Shown: one piece after another, positions 43,450 through 52,167 of the stretch
Layout of the letters: every line of letters begins with the position of its first letter
How positions within the stretch are numbered: the first letter of the stretch is position 1
Assembly: GCA_038874435.1 (NCBI GenBank)
Contig: JAVZCK010000010.1
Location: 1-64,000 of the forward strand
Direction: 5' to 3'
Length of the DNA: 64,000 bases
DNA from: Thermoplasmata archaeon
GTDB taxonomy: Archaea; Thermoplasmatota; Thermoplasmata; Lutacidiplasmatales; SKW197
The notes under the pieces: model-generated
Seen by the model: the letters and a program-made list of their open reading frames with translations, nothing else
Database searches by the model: none
What the model was told of the DNA's origin: nothing
Position numbers and translations under genes: made by a program

Positions 43450-44526
43450 TCACAGCCCCCAGATGTCCTCTATGTTGAGAAGCAGGGATTTGATTTCTTC
43501 TGGCGTCCAGTCGCCCATGTGTCCAATTCTGAAGGTTTTATCCTTCAAAGCGCCATAGCCATTCGAAATCTGGAAGCCCCTTTTACCCAGTGCCTTGTTC
43601 AGTTCGCCAATGTTCTTGTTTAGATTGTTCTTGAGCGTGGTCACAGTAACTGATTCGTATCCCTTCTCCGGGAAGATTTCAATTCCATGCTCAGTTGCCC
43701 ATTTCCTTGTCATCTCAGCCATTGCTAAATGTCTCTCGTATCTTTTCTGGGCTGTTTCTGCAAGCATTCTATCAAGTTGGTAATCCAGTGCATACATCAA
43801 CGACACATTTGGCGTCGTTGGGTTCTGCTTCTTCTTTGCAAAGTAGTCAAAGATTGCAATCAGGTCTGTGTAATGCCCTCGGCCTGGCACCTGTTTTGCC
43901 CGTTCAAGTGCAGCATCTGAGACAATGCCTATTGAAAGGCCAGGTGGAAGTGCAAAACACTTTTGAGTGGATGTAAATATTATGTCCGCATTCATCACAT
44001 CTGGTTCAATCAGGTCTCCACCTGCTGAGGAGACAGTATCAACAACAATCATGATGTCTGGATATTCCTTCTTCACTGCCTGACAAATCTCATTTACAGG
44101 GCTCCTTACACCTGTAGAGGTTTCGTTCTGGCAGACTGCAAGGGTATCGTAGTTCCCACCTTTCAACCGCTCAAGCACCATTTCCGGCTTTATTGCCTTG
44201 CCCCAGTCAACCACAAGAGCATCCACATCTTTGCCACAATCCTTTATGGTAAGATACATTCTCTCAGAGAATGCACCGTTCACGCATGCCAGTGCCTTCT
44301 TCTTTACCATGTTTCTGCCTGTTATGTCCATCCAGATTGTACCAGATGCAGTGAGCACGGTAATATTTCTTTTTGTGTTGAAGTATTTCTGAAGTTTTTC
44401 AATAATTCCTGTGTAAAGCTTTGTATAATCATCACTTCTGTGCCCAATCATAGGTTTTGTTTGCTGCAGCAGCACTTCTGGAAGAACATCTGTCGGGCCC
44501 GGGATTAACAACCTTTTATGTGCCAT
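43450..44526 (-). CDS. Class V aminotransferase (alanine-glyoxylate / phosphoserine type)
   Basis: A 358-residue PLP enzyme. Seen: RLLIPGPTDVLPEVL at the start, TASGTIWMDIT for cofactor phosphate, NETSTGVRSPV, VVDTVSSAGGD (the Asp near 150) and the lysine in FTSTQKCFALPPGL near 193. In organisms lacking SerC this family can serve as phosphoserine aminotransferase; its place at the head of a serA operon supports that role over glyoxylate metabolism (inference). A strong GAGGTGG precedes the ATG and a TATA-like box is near 44562-44572. Confidence 0.88.
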   Translation of the reverse strand: MAHKRLLIPGPTDVLPEVLLQQTKPMIGHRSDDYTKLYTGIIEKLQKYFNTKRNITVLTASGTIWMDITGRNMVKKKALACVNGAFSERMYLTIKDCGKDVDALVVDWGKAIKPEMVLERLKGGNYDTLAVCQNETSTGVRSPVNEICQAVKKEYPDIMIVVDTVSSAGGDLIEPDVMNADIIFTSTQKCFALPPGLSIGIVSDAALERAKQVPGRGHYTDLIAIFDYFAKKKQNPTTPNVSLMYALDYQLDRMLAETAQKRYERHLAMAEMTRKWATEHGIEIFPEKGYESVTVTTLKNNLNKNIGELNKALGKRGFQISNGYGALKDKTFRIGHMGDWTPEEIKSLLLNIEDIWGL

Positions 44527-44677
44527 TTTACCACCTCAAGACCCCCAACTCATTGAGATAATTAAACTCTTCGGGGCTCTTTATTAGAAACAAAATCAGG
44601 GAAAAACATGGGATTGTTGTGAGAAAAAATTTTATTCTATAAACATGATGTTGCCATAAAATATAAAAAATAATATT

Positions 44678-45706
44678 TCAGGAAGAATTTTTGATGTAAA
44701 GAGACCCATAAAATACCTTTGAAAATCCATTTCGACCATGGATGGTGTATTTCAGGTAGTAATAGGGCACATAGCGTTCAAATGGATTTTTGAGGCTCTG
44801 ATTCTCTGTGTCTGGCTTATAAGAAACTTCGATCTTCTCAATCACCACTTTTGTCACCTCGCTTGCGTTTATATCCTTGCCTATGTTGATTCCATGGGTT
44901 TTGTAGTAATTGAGAAGCTCTTGGGGTGTTCCAGAGTAAACTTGTGATTCGGGTGTGAGAACAAAGTCTGTAGGTGCAGTGTAGCTGAAAACCCCTCCTG
45001 TATGATTTATCCATACATTTATCAAATCGCCAATCCAGTAATTTCCATAATAGAGAGCAAATGCTACCACTTTAGAGACTGTGTACGTAGGATAAGGCCC
45101 TCCTGTTACATTGTTGGAACCAACAATCTCAAGTTTGAGAGAAAGGTGTTCTCGGAGGTGAGGCACCGTATTAAGAACTGTCATATTCACAAAATTCCAT
45201 GCAATGCTGACTGCCTCCTCATCAGAAATGAAGTCATGCCCCGGGAAATGGGAATCAGAACCACATTCTACTGACACAGCAAATGGTGTCATTGCATCGG
45301 CATTTGTGTCTGTCGTCGGAATTGCAAATTTAACGGTTCCCTCAGGACCAGAAACAACAATCCAATTCGCGTATTGTAGTGTAACATTGTTTCCTGTGAC
45401 TCCATATTTTTTTGCCTCTTTCAGTGCAGTCGTTGTGTTTATTGATACAAAGTATGTAGCTTTGTAGACATTAAGATAACTTTCCCATTTATTTTGGCTG
45501 GCGTTCACCAAATCGCCAAGATAGATTTCGCTACCGTTGTACCTCTGCTCAAAGCCCATGACAGTAGAAGGTGGTTCAGTAAATTCTACAGAATGAGGGC
45601 TTGGATAACCTTGTTTGGTTTGTTTCTCCATTGCTATCCACAGAAATCCTCCACTTCCACTTATAAGGAACACACAGCACATAATGATTAAAATTCTTTT
45701 TTTCAT
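44678..45706 (-). CDS. Exported or membrane-anchored protein of unknown function
   Basis: 342 residues with a hydrophobic amino segment (ILIIMCCVFLISGSGGFLW, about 4-23), an outer beta-rich region with several N-x-S/T sites, and a conserved-looking piece SDEEAVSIAWNFVNMT near 165 reminiscent of PepSY-like modules (weak). No catalytic motif is seen. A strong GGAGGTG lies directly before the ATG, overlapping the intergenic gap to the caspase-like gene upstream, so the two are probably co-expressed; it may be an inhibitor, chaperone or accessory of that protein (inference). Confidence 0.7.
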   Translation of the reverse strand: MKKRILIIMCCVFLISGSGGFLWIAMEKQTKQGYPSPHSVEFTEPPSTVMGFEQRYNGSEIYLGDLVNASQNKWESYLNVYKATYFVSINTTTALKEAKKYGVTGNNVTLQYANWIVVSGPEGTVKFAIPTTDTNADAMTPFAVSVECGSDSHFPGHDFISDEEAVSIAWNFVNMTVLNTVPHLREHLSLKLEIVGSNNVTGGPYPTYTVSKVVAFALYYGNYWIGDLINVWINHTGGVFSYTAPTDFVLTPESQVYSGTPQELLNYYKTHGINIGKDINASEVTKVVIEKIEVSYKPDTENQSLKNPFERYVPYYYLKYTIHGRNGFSKVFYGSLYIKNSS

Positions 45707-45721
45707 TTTCTGCACCTCCTT

Positions 45722-46663
45722 TTAAGGGTTATAACTATAGTCATGTGGCCAATCAGCCAACCAACTGTAATACTGGACATACACATACCATCTGATATTT
45801 CCCTGTGTCTTTGAAATCGGATCTCTCCATGGTTGTTCCACATCTTCCCACCAATAGTAATCCGTACCGACCAAAGTTCCGTCAACATAGTACTCTAGAC
45901 ACGCGTACAGTGACGCACCATATATACAGGTAGGATTAGGAGATTGATAAAATCTTGCTAGCACACCATCATCTATTGTGGTATTGTACCATGACTGCCC
46001 TGCACCCCTTAACCACTGAGCACCATGAAGATACCCTGCATACACTGCACCTCTAGGAGACCCCTTACCATCCTCTGACCAGTATTTATAGTTGTTTGCA
46101 GTGCCCTTAAACCCGTTAATCACATGCAATCCTCTATACAAAATGTTATCGCCCCAGCTTGCAATCGCTGTATTAGCATCAGGTCCCAGAACATCACATG
46201 CAGAAAAAGTTATCCACTCCAGGTCTGTGTAGCCCCAGAAATCCTCATCTGGCTCCACATCTTTGTCTTTGTCTCCTCCTGAAGCAGCGACATTGAACAC
46301 AATCCTTGGTTGTCCGTTGAGCGTGGCACCATGCCCTGCAAAGTATGCAATATCTGCATTTACATCTGCATCAGGATCATGGCCAACCCATTTTGCGAAA
46401 TGGTCAGGTTTTGCGTTGTTGTTTCCATAGCATCCTTTTCCAGTCCAGCCATATGGATCCAACATCTTATTATAGAATCCCTGTCCATCTTTATCTGCAC
46501 CTATGGCTTGGGTGCCACCATATTGCTTTACCCAGTCAACCCACACTTCAGTAGTATTGTCGTTGTCGGCTCCAGCTTTCGCTGTAGGCATTTGAGCCAC
46601 AGAGCACCAGAATAGTGCGAAAAGCACAATTCCTATCCCGAAAACTCTCCATTTTGTACCCAT
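45722..46663 (-). CDS. Exported caspase-like protein (DUF6345-like)
   Basis: 313 residues with a signal peptide (MGTKWRVFGIGIVLFALFW, cleavage probably near TAKAGAD). The segment IAYFAGHGATL with His111 and LEWITFSACDVLG with Cys156 form a His-Cys pair spaced and embedded in strands as in caspase-fold (clan CD) peptidases; I recall the family as DUF6345. Activity is unproven. The mature protein is rich in Trp, Tyr and Asp. The ATG at 46663 has GGTGAG upstream and lies below a TA-repeat promoter at 46693-46709; a longer frame reaches 46714. The exported unknown protein follows 15 bases downstream. Confidence 0.72.
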   Translation of the reverse strand: MGTKWRVFGIGIVLFALFWCSVAQMPTAKAGADNDNTTEVWVDWVKQYGGTQAIGADKDGQGFYNKMLDPYGWTGKGCYGNNNAKPDHFAKWVGHDPDADVNADIAYFAGHGATLNGQPRIVFNVAASGGDKDKDVEPDEDFWGYTDLEWITFSACDVLGPDANTAIASWGDNILYRGLHVINGFKGTANNYKYWSEDGKGSPRGAVYAGYLHGAQWLRGAGQSWYNTTIDDGVLARFYQSPNPTCIYGASLYACLEYYVDGTLVGTDYYWWEDVEQPWRDPISKTQGNIRWYVYVQYYSWLADWPHDYSYNP

Positions 46664-46692
46664 TTTTCTCACCAATAATAAGAAAACAAATC

Positions 46693-46709
46693 TATATATA
46701 TATATATAT
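46693..46709 (-). promoter_or_regulatory. TA-repeat promoter region
   Basis: Seventeen bases of alternating TA lie 30-46 bases upstream of the caspase-like gene's ATG, where its TATA box is expected. A dinucleotide run can change length by slippage, so expression could vary between cells (inference). Confidence 0.4.
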
Positions 46710-46904
46710 CGCAAGTTTTCACAGTTTGAAGCATAAACACTGGCTCATTCTGGATTGTTTGATGAAAAATTATGCCAGTAATTTCAAATAATCATAAAAA
46801 ACAACATCAAATTGTGAAATCACACATTAGTTTTATATAGGAGAACCTCACATCTCAACATTTGTCCCCAAACCTTTAAATTCAGAGGAATTTTATTCTG
46901 CTCC

Positions 46905-47183
46905 ATGGCATCTCTGCTCTCCTACCAGATTCCAGTGTCTCTCCCCAACATCACCTTTTCACTCTGGGACATCTGTGTCTGCATCCTTGCCACCTGCGGA
47001 TTGATTGCAATTATTTTTGTGCTCCTCATCCTCCTGAAAATAAAGAGGGCAATGAAGGTCATGGAAAAAACAAAACAATTGTTTTCCGGCGGAAAAGAGG
47101 TCGTGTTGAAAAAATGCCCGAATTGTGGAAACTTTTACGATGAAAACAGTTTTTGCGAGAAATGTGGCTATAAAAAGAAGTAA
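46905..47183 (+). CDS. Small membrane protein with zinc ribbon
   Basis: 92 residues: a hydrophobic helix near 22-47 (DICVCILATCGLIAIIFVLL) followed by a basic stretch and a cytoplasmic zinc ribbon (CPNCGNFYDENSFCEKCGY, near 70-89). Function unknown. A TATA-like sequence near 46870-46878 is about 30 bases before the ATG. Confidence 0.72.
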   Translation: MASLLSYQIPVSLPNITFSLWDICVCILATCGLIAIIFVLLILLKIKRAMKVMEKTKQLFSGGKEVVLKKCPNCGNFYDENSFCEKCGYKKK

Positions 47184-47210
47184 ATAAAAATCCATAACTT
47201 CATGATGCGT

Positions 47211-47258
47211 AAACTTAAATGCAAAGGTTTAACAATCGTTAAGTGCATGAACTTAACG
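47211..47258 (+). promoter_or_regulatory. Promoter and operator-like palindrome of the small HTH gene
   Basis: A TATA-like ACTTAAATGC is at 47211-47220. A perfect inverted repeat, CGTTAAGT at 47237-47244 and ACTTAACG at 47251-47258 with a 6-base spacer, covers the predicted transcription start near 47242. A further imperfect palindrome TTAAC-AATC-GTTAA spans 47229-47242. The site ends 8 bases before the ATG at 47267, so binding there would block expression of the winged-helix gene; autoregulation is likely. Confidence 0.6.
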
Positions 47259-47266
47259 GTGAAAAT

Positions 47267-47494
47267 ATGGGTGATGGAATAGAAGCACTGGAAAAACTGC
47301 CCAGGTCTGCAAAAGAGGTCTACAGCCTTATTTCTGAAAACAGGGTAATAAGCAGGGAAGCCCTGATTCAGATGACAGATTTCCCTGAAAGGACCGTGAG
47401 GTTTGCAATAAAAAAATTGCTGGCTATGGGTTTAATCCAAGAAAGAATTTCGCTGAAGGACGCAAGGAAAAAGATATATGGGATTAAGCACTAA
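47267..47494 (+). CDS. Small winged-helix (MarR-like) regulator
   Basis: A 75-residue protein consisting of little but one winged helix: SAKEVYSLISENRVISREAL, then MTDFPERTVRFAIKKLLAMG as the recognition helix and LIQERISLKDARKKIYGI as the wing. Such minimal forms act as dimers on palindromic DNA, and a perfect palindrome lies just in front of the gene. GGTG precedes the ATG; a longer frame to 47243 would run through the palindrome. The next HTH gene follows 18 bases downstream. Confidence 0.82.
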   Translation: MGDGIEALEKLPRSAKEVYSLISENRVISREALIQMTDFPERTVRFAIKKLLAMGLIQERISLKDARKKIYGIKH

Positions 47495-47512
47495 TTGAAT
47501 TCGGTGAGCACA

Positions 47513-47863
47513 ATGAAAAAAGTACCCTGCGAGGACGCTGTATGGGAGATTCTGCCTGCAATAAGAAGAGAACTTGCAATCTCGCTTATAAAAGAACATT
47601 CGCTCACCCAGAGAGACACTGCAAAAATTCTGGGTTTAACAGAGGCAGCAGTAAGTCAATACATAAGCTCAAAAAGGGGTGGCAGAATGGTTCTTCCACC
47701 AGAGGTCATGCCAGAAGTCAAGAAGGCAGCAGAGACCATAATTCTCAACGAGGCAAGAACTACACATGAACTCTGCAGAATCTGCACCCTTGTGCAGCAC
47801 TACTCAACCTGTGGCCAGAGCCATATGATAGTGAAGGAAGAGAGAAAAAAATCAAAAAAATAG
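47513..47863 (+). CDS. HTH regulator with Cys motif
   Basis: 116 residues. The HTH is seen in LTQRDTAKILGLTEAAVSQY near 31-50, followed by SKRGGRM. A carboxyl cysteine cluster (CRICTLVQHYSTCG, near 86-99) may bind metal or an iron-sulfur cluster; a Cys near residue 5 could add a fourth ligand (inference). The pattern resembles the archaeal COG2522 group. GGTGAG precedes the ATG. The stop abuts the stop of polB on the opposite strand. Confidence 0.82.
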   Translation: MKKVPCEDAVWEILPAIRRELAISLIKEHSLTQRDTAKILGLTEAAVSQYISSKRGGRMVLPPEVMPEVKKAAETIILNEARTTHELCRICTLVQHYSTCGQSHMIVKEERKKSKK

Positions 47864-50278
47864 TCACATGAAATCTTCAAGCGTGAATTTTTTCTTTGGC
47901 TCTGCTTTTCCTTGCTCCTCCTCTTTTTCAGAAGCCATAAACGAATCCAGCGAGCCCTCTGCCAAACTTGACTGTCTCCTGCCAGAAAACAAACTTTCTT
48001 CATCGTAGCCAAAGACCTCGAGCACCCTTGCCAGCGTCATCGCAACCCTTCTTGCGTAGTATTCGTAATCTGGCTTTCCTTTAAACTCACGGCCTTCTAC
48101 ATATGGTTCAACCTTCTGCGGTGTTTTCTTTGCGTCCACAACAATCCAGGACACTTTCATTCCAGGAATGAACTCATAGCCCTTTGCAATCATCTGTTTT
48201 GCCACCTCTACATGGGCAAGTCGTCCTGCGTCCTTATAACTATCAAACTCCCTTACACTTCTGGAAATCACAAGTTTTTCCACTGGCACCTCGCCACGCA
48301 ATGTCATCTCCACAAGCAACTTCGCCTTTGCAATCACATTTTTCTTCAACTCCTCCTCATCCTTGCTGTTGAGCACGGTCTCAAACACTTCCATCAAAGC
48401 TTCGCTTTGCCAATCAAATGCGTCGGTGCGTCGTGTCTCATAGCCCCTCACCACAATTTCCTCCTTTGGCCAAACAGCTTTTCCCACATACCTCTTCTTT
48501 TTCCCATGCGAAAAAAACGGCTCGAGAATCCGCTCAAATTCCAGTGTCAGGCCACCCTTTGAAAACCTTGCAGCTGTTGTTTCCCCGAATTTGATGGACT
48601 CCTCCAGATTTGAATGTGGGGATTGAAAGAAAACGCTGTCGGTGTCGGAATAGAGCACCTTGTGCCCTTCACTCTCAAGTGTCTCAATCAGATTTTTTAT
48701 GTTTTGCCTTGCAAATGCAGTTATTGAAGCCCCAATGTTTTTATCAGTGAATCTGTAAAAAGAGGATGCAAAAACTCCATAGAAGGAGTTCATCAGAATT
48801 TTCACAGCATTCTGGAGACCATCGTAGTACGCCTTCTCCTCCTCGCTCTTTGCTCGTTTTGCCTTCTTCTTAAATTCGTCTCTCTGCCTCATGAGGTTCT
48901 CAAGGATGTCTGGTACAATCCCCCGTTTTCTTTCCTTGGAGACGAACCGCACATTGCATGGACTCACAATTTCTCCATCTTCTGATATCGTGGTGAAGCA
49001 GATGTTGTTGGAGATTATGATGCTTGGGTACATTGATTTGAAGTCGCACACAATCACCCAGTGATAAAGCCCAGGCCTGATTGAATGCACATAACCTCCC
49101 TCTATCGGGGCCTCGCTGCCTCCGAATTTATTCATTGGCACGCCCACTTTTCTTCTATCCGCCTCCCTGATTATGAGGGAATCAATCAGTGTTGAGGTTC
49201 TACCGTTGATTGCATCATCAAGTGGAAGCTTCGCAACTGCAGCGATGTCCATCCCCCTGCTTATCTCCGCAATCTCCTCAAGAATTCTGAGGGCAAGTTC
49301 AGCGTCCTTGATGCAGTAACTTATCACCGCCTCCCTCCGCTCCTTCCACTCCTCATCAATCTTCAGGCGATTCACATCCTCCTTCTCCTCGCCCAGCAGC
49401 ATCTTCGCAATGAAATTCAGGGTTTCCTGCTTGGGTCTCAGTCGCATCTTAGCGGTGAGCCAGACATCAATCACAATTCTGCCATGAATCCGCCAGAACC
49501 TTTCCTGGCTAACTGAAAAGATACCAAAATCCCGCCCCAGCTCAAGTGGAATTCCATGGGCTTTTGCCCTCTCGGTGAGCAACGGGATGTCATAGCCACC
49601 AATGTTGTAGCCAGTTATCACATCTGGGTCATACTCCCGCACAAGCTCAACAAATTTCCTCAGAATCTCCGCCTCGTCATCTGTCTCAGATGCAATAGCT
49701 CCTTTTATTAACTCAGTCCCCTTTCTAACCGCATACGAAATCACATAAATTTTTCCATTTGCGATGCTGTTCTCTATATCAAAACTCAGCACAACAAGGG
49801 GAATTTTAAATGGCTGCACTTGCGCAATTGCCTTTGTTTCAATTACTAGCTCAGTTGTGTAATTCTTTCTCACCTCTTCTGATGCCTCTTCCCCTTCTAT
49901 TTCAACACAGAGAGAGAGGTCGTTATCAAAGAAATATCTGAGATGGAAGGGTATGTCTGCAGCCAGGCAAGCACCTTCTGGAAATTTTTTTCTGAATTCA
50001 GGCACCTTATAGGGATGTTTTATCGTTACTTTCAGGCAATCCATTTCCCTGTTTTTCACGAAAAGTTTGCAGTGCTCAACACCATGCACTTCCTCATGCG
50101 TTTTCAGTTCCTCGACAACAGCGGCTGGTGGCGAAACCACATAAAAATAGGGAGAGAAGCCATGAATTCTCGCTGTGAGAGATTGACCTTCCTTTGTTCT
50201 GCAGTATAAGTCAATCACAACACTCCCGTTTTCCTCGTGATAACTGGCATCAAGCACCATTGCCCTGTATTTCTTCAT
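47864..50278 (-). CDS. polB: Family B DNA polymerase
   Basis: An 804-residue replicative-type polymerase with 3'-5' exonuclease. Exo I is VVLSFDIENS near 162, Exo II lies in DPDVITGYNIGGYDIP, and Exo III in YCIKDAELALR near 315. Polymerase motif A is CDFKSMYPSII near 412, motif B is NAVKILMNSFYGVF near 495 and motif C is YSDTDSVFF near 545. The tail has a PCNA-box-like SLDSFM and a terminal KKFTLEDFM. No intein is present. The ATG at 50278 is about 27-30 bases after a TATA-like GTTAAATAA inside the 3' end of the upstream protease gene. Confidence 0.96.
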   Translation of the reverse strand: MKKYRAMVLDASYHEENGSVVIDLYCRTKEGQSLTARIHGFSPYFYVVSPPAAVVEELKTHEEVHGVEHCKLFVKNREMDCLKVTIKHPYKVPEFRKKFPEGACLAADIPFHLRYFFDNDLSLCVEIEGEEASEEVRKNYTTELVIETKAIAQVQPFKIPLVVLSFDIENSIANGKIYVISYAVRKGTELIKGAIASETDDEAEILRKFVELVREYDPDVITGYNIGGYDIPLLTERAKAHGIPLELGRDFGIFSVSQERFWRIHGRIVIDVWLTAKMRLRPKQETLNFIAKMLLGEEKEDVNRLKIDEEWKERREAVISYCIKDAELALRILEEIAEISRGMDIAAVAKLPLDDAINGRTSTLIDSLIIREADRRKVGVPMNKFGGSEAPIEGGYVHSIRPGLYHWVIVCDFKSMYPSIIISNNICFTTISEDGEIVSPCNVRFVSKERKRGIVPDILENLMRQRDEFKKKAKRAKSEEEKAYYDGLQNAVKILMNSFYGVFASSFYRFTDKNIGASITAFARQNIKNLIETLESEGHKVLYSDTDSVFFQSPHSNLEESIKFGETTAARFSKGGLTLEFERILEPFFSHGKKKRYVGKAVWPKEEIVVRGYETRRTDAFDWQSEALMEVFETVLNSKDEEELKKNVIAKAKLLVEMTLRGEVPVEKLVISRSVREFDSYKDAGRLAHVEVAKQMIAKGYEFIPGMKVSWIVVDAKKTPQKVEPYVEGREFKGKPDYEYYARRVAMTLARVLEVFGYDEESLFSGRRQSSLAEGSLDSFMASEKEEEQGKAEPKKKFTLEDFM

Positions 50279-50300
50279 TAATTGGAGAATTGCATCAGAG

Positions 50301-52025
50301 TTATTTAACTTTCTTTCGCGAGCAAGAGCAACCTTGGAGTGCCGCAATCAAACCAGCGACAACAATACAGAACATCAGGACCTGGCCAGATTCTGTAGCT
50401 GCCGGCTGAACAATCACAGTGTAGTTCTCAGTTTGGGAGGCATAACCGCCAGAATCCAATGCATAGAAATAGTATTCAAGAGTTCCAGCAGCACCCTGGG
50501 CAGGAAGTGTTGCTGTGTAATTACCATCTGTGGAATTCCCTGATGTAAGCGACATTCCCATTGCATACCATGTAGTATCTCCAACTGGCTTGTAATACAC
50601 CCAGACGCCTGAAAGCGACAGCGTGCTTGTAATTCTGACGGAAACTGGAATGGTCTCGCCTTGCAACACAGAGCCTGGTGGAGTGTGTTCAAAGCCAATC
50701 TTTGCCTCAAGGGTGACATTTGCATAAACATAGCTCCCACCATCTGGAATTGAAACTGGGGTCTCATTTGACACATTTGTTATTCCCCAATTATAATCAG
50801 TTGCATTCAGGAATTGAATTGTTCCTGTTGTCCCACTATAAGCATCATTCACCTTCACGAAAATTCGGTTTTTTGTGCTATGGTTTATGTAGTTTACGCC
50901 ATCTGAGAGGTCAATCACAATGTTGCAGTCAGGGAAAGCATACCTTTGGTAGCTTGAGATTCCCACATATCCCTGGATTGAGTTGAAATCCAGAATTTTG
51001 AGAGAATAGGAAGGAGATGTAACGTTTCCAATCCCTCCTGTAATCCCATTCCACATTATTTCACCCCTGTAAGCATGCTGAATTTTTACCTCTGCAACCA
51101 GCGATGGAGTGTAATTTGTTCTATCCGTGAGGAAATAGGCAGTAAGCCAGCAAATGGTTGCGTTTTTCATCGCTTTGTAAGACATCCAGAAATGACCTGC
51201 ATCTCCCCAGCCAGTTCCCCAGGAATTCACAAGACAGAACGCACCAGGCCCATCTGCAGTTTGTCTATCGTCATCAAAGCCGTAAACAGTAACTGCATGA
51301 CCGCCTCTGTTTGTGCCATAAACTTCAGATTCACAGTATGTGTTGTTAAAACTTGAAATGTAGTCAAAATTCGAATACACATTGATTGCAATTACTGCAG
51401 TGCCACCATTGGCAATGTGCTGTTTCAGGTTGGTAAGCCCACTATCAGTGGCTGTGGAAATGTAAGAATAGTTCCAAGCCCTGAACTGAAGGGCATTTCT
51501 GTAGGTTTGAGATGATGATGGCCAGGATGTTGCATCACTGGCGCTATAAGGCATCTCTTGATAGGAGGCACAGCCCATCGTGCACATAAAATCCATTGCT
51601 TCGTGGATAAAACTCCCGGTGTCTGAGCCACCGTTGATGTGGTGATAGAGGAATGCAGGTGAACACTGATATGAGGTAAGATTAACATCCCATTGCTTTT
51701 CTCTCCATTCCAGATGTGTTCTGTGGTAGTAAGCACTTGCCCAGGCAGTGCAGGAACCCTGGGAACCCTGGCTTCTCACGGGAGGCAGGCCAGCACTGTT
51801 TATTACCGAGTGAATTGAGTGGTTGGTTCTTATGTCGAGTTCTGGTGATGCTGGTGCAATGTAGGTCACTTTGTGGTCAGGAATCACTATGTCTGGATTA
51901 GCAAACAGAAGCCCAAGACCATGTTCGCTCAAATCCGCATCGAGATTTCCAACACTACCTTCTCCCTGAAAATACAAAGGGCACATTACGAGGAGGGAGA
52001 TGAATCCTATCATAACTTTCTGCAT
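50301..52025 (-). CDS. Exported papain-like (C1) cysteine protease
   Basis: 574 residues. A signal peptide (MQKVMIGFISLLVMCPLYF) is followed by a short pro-region and a C1 peptidase domain: oxyanion Gln and nucleophile Cys92 in RSQGSQGSCTAWAS, His243 in RGGHAVTVYGFDDD, and Asn267 in LVNSWGTGWGD. From about 330 the protein continues with beta-rich, Ig-like domains (GVWVYYKPVGDTTWYAMG) and a hydrophobic tail near 548-566 with a basic end (CSCSRKKVK) that should anchor it to the membrane. It probably degrades external protein. GTGGTG precedes the ATG; a TATA box is near 52059-52067. Confidence 0.88.
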   Translation of the reverse strand: MQKVMIGFISLLVMCPLYFQGEGSVGNLDADLSEHGLGLLFANPDIVIPDHKVTYIAPASPELDIRTNHSIHSVINSAGLPPVRSQGSQGSCTAWASAYYHRTHLEWREKQWDVNLTSYQCSPAFLYHHINGGSDTGSFIHEAMDFMCTMGCASYQEMPYSASDATSWPSSSQTYRNALQFRAWNYSYISTATDSGLTNLKQHIANGGTAVIAINVYSNFDYISSFNNTYCESEVYGTNRGGHAVTVYGFDDDRQTADGPGAFCLVNSWGTGWGDAGHFWMSYKAMKNATICWLTAYFLTDRTNYTPSLVAEVKIQHAYRGEIMWNGITGGIGNVTSPSYSLKILDFNSIQGYVGISSYQRYAFPDCNIVIDLSDGVNYINHSTKNRIFVKVNDAYSGTTGTIQFLNATDYNWGITNVSNETPVSIPDGGSYVYANVTLEAKIGFEHTPPGSVLQGETIPVSVRITSTLSLSGVWVYYKPVGDTTWYAMGMSLTSGNSTDGNYTATLPAQGAAGTLEYYFYALDSGGYASQTENYTVIVQPAATESGQVLMFCIVVAGLIAALQGCSCSRKKVK

Positions 52026-52167
52026 CAAGTTATCACCACTACAGGATATTGTCTCCAAAGTTATATATTTTCTCTTCGATGGGTTGGTCTCACGGTTATT
52101 GCTTTCCCTGTTCTATTCTGACCAAAAAAGTTATTTACACATCTCCATTATTTGGTCTCGTGATACC

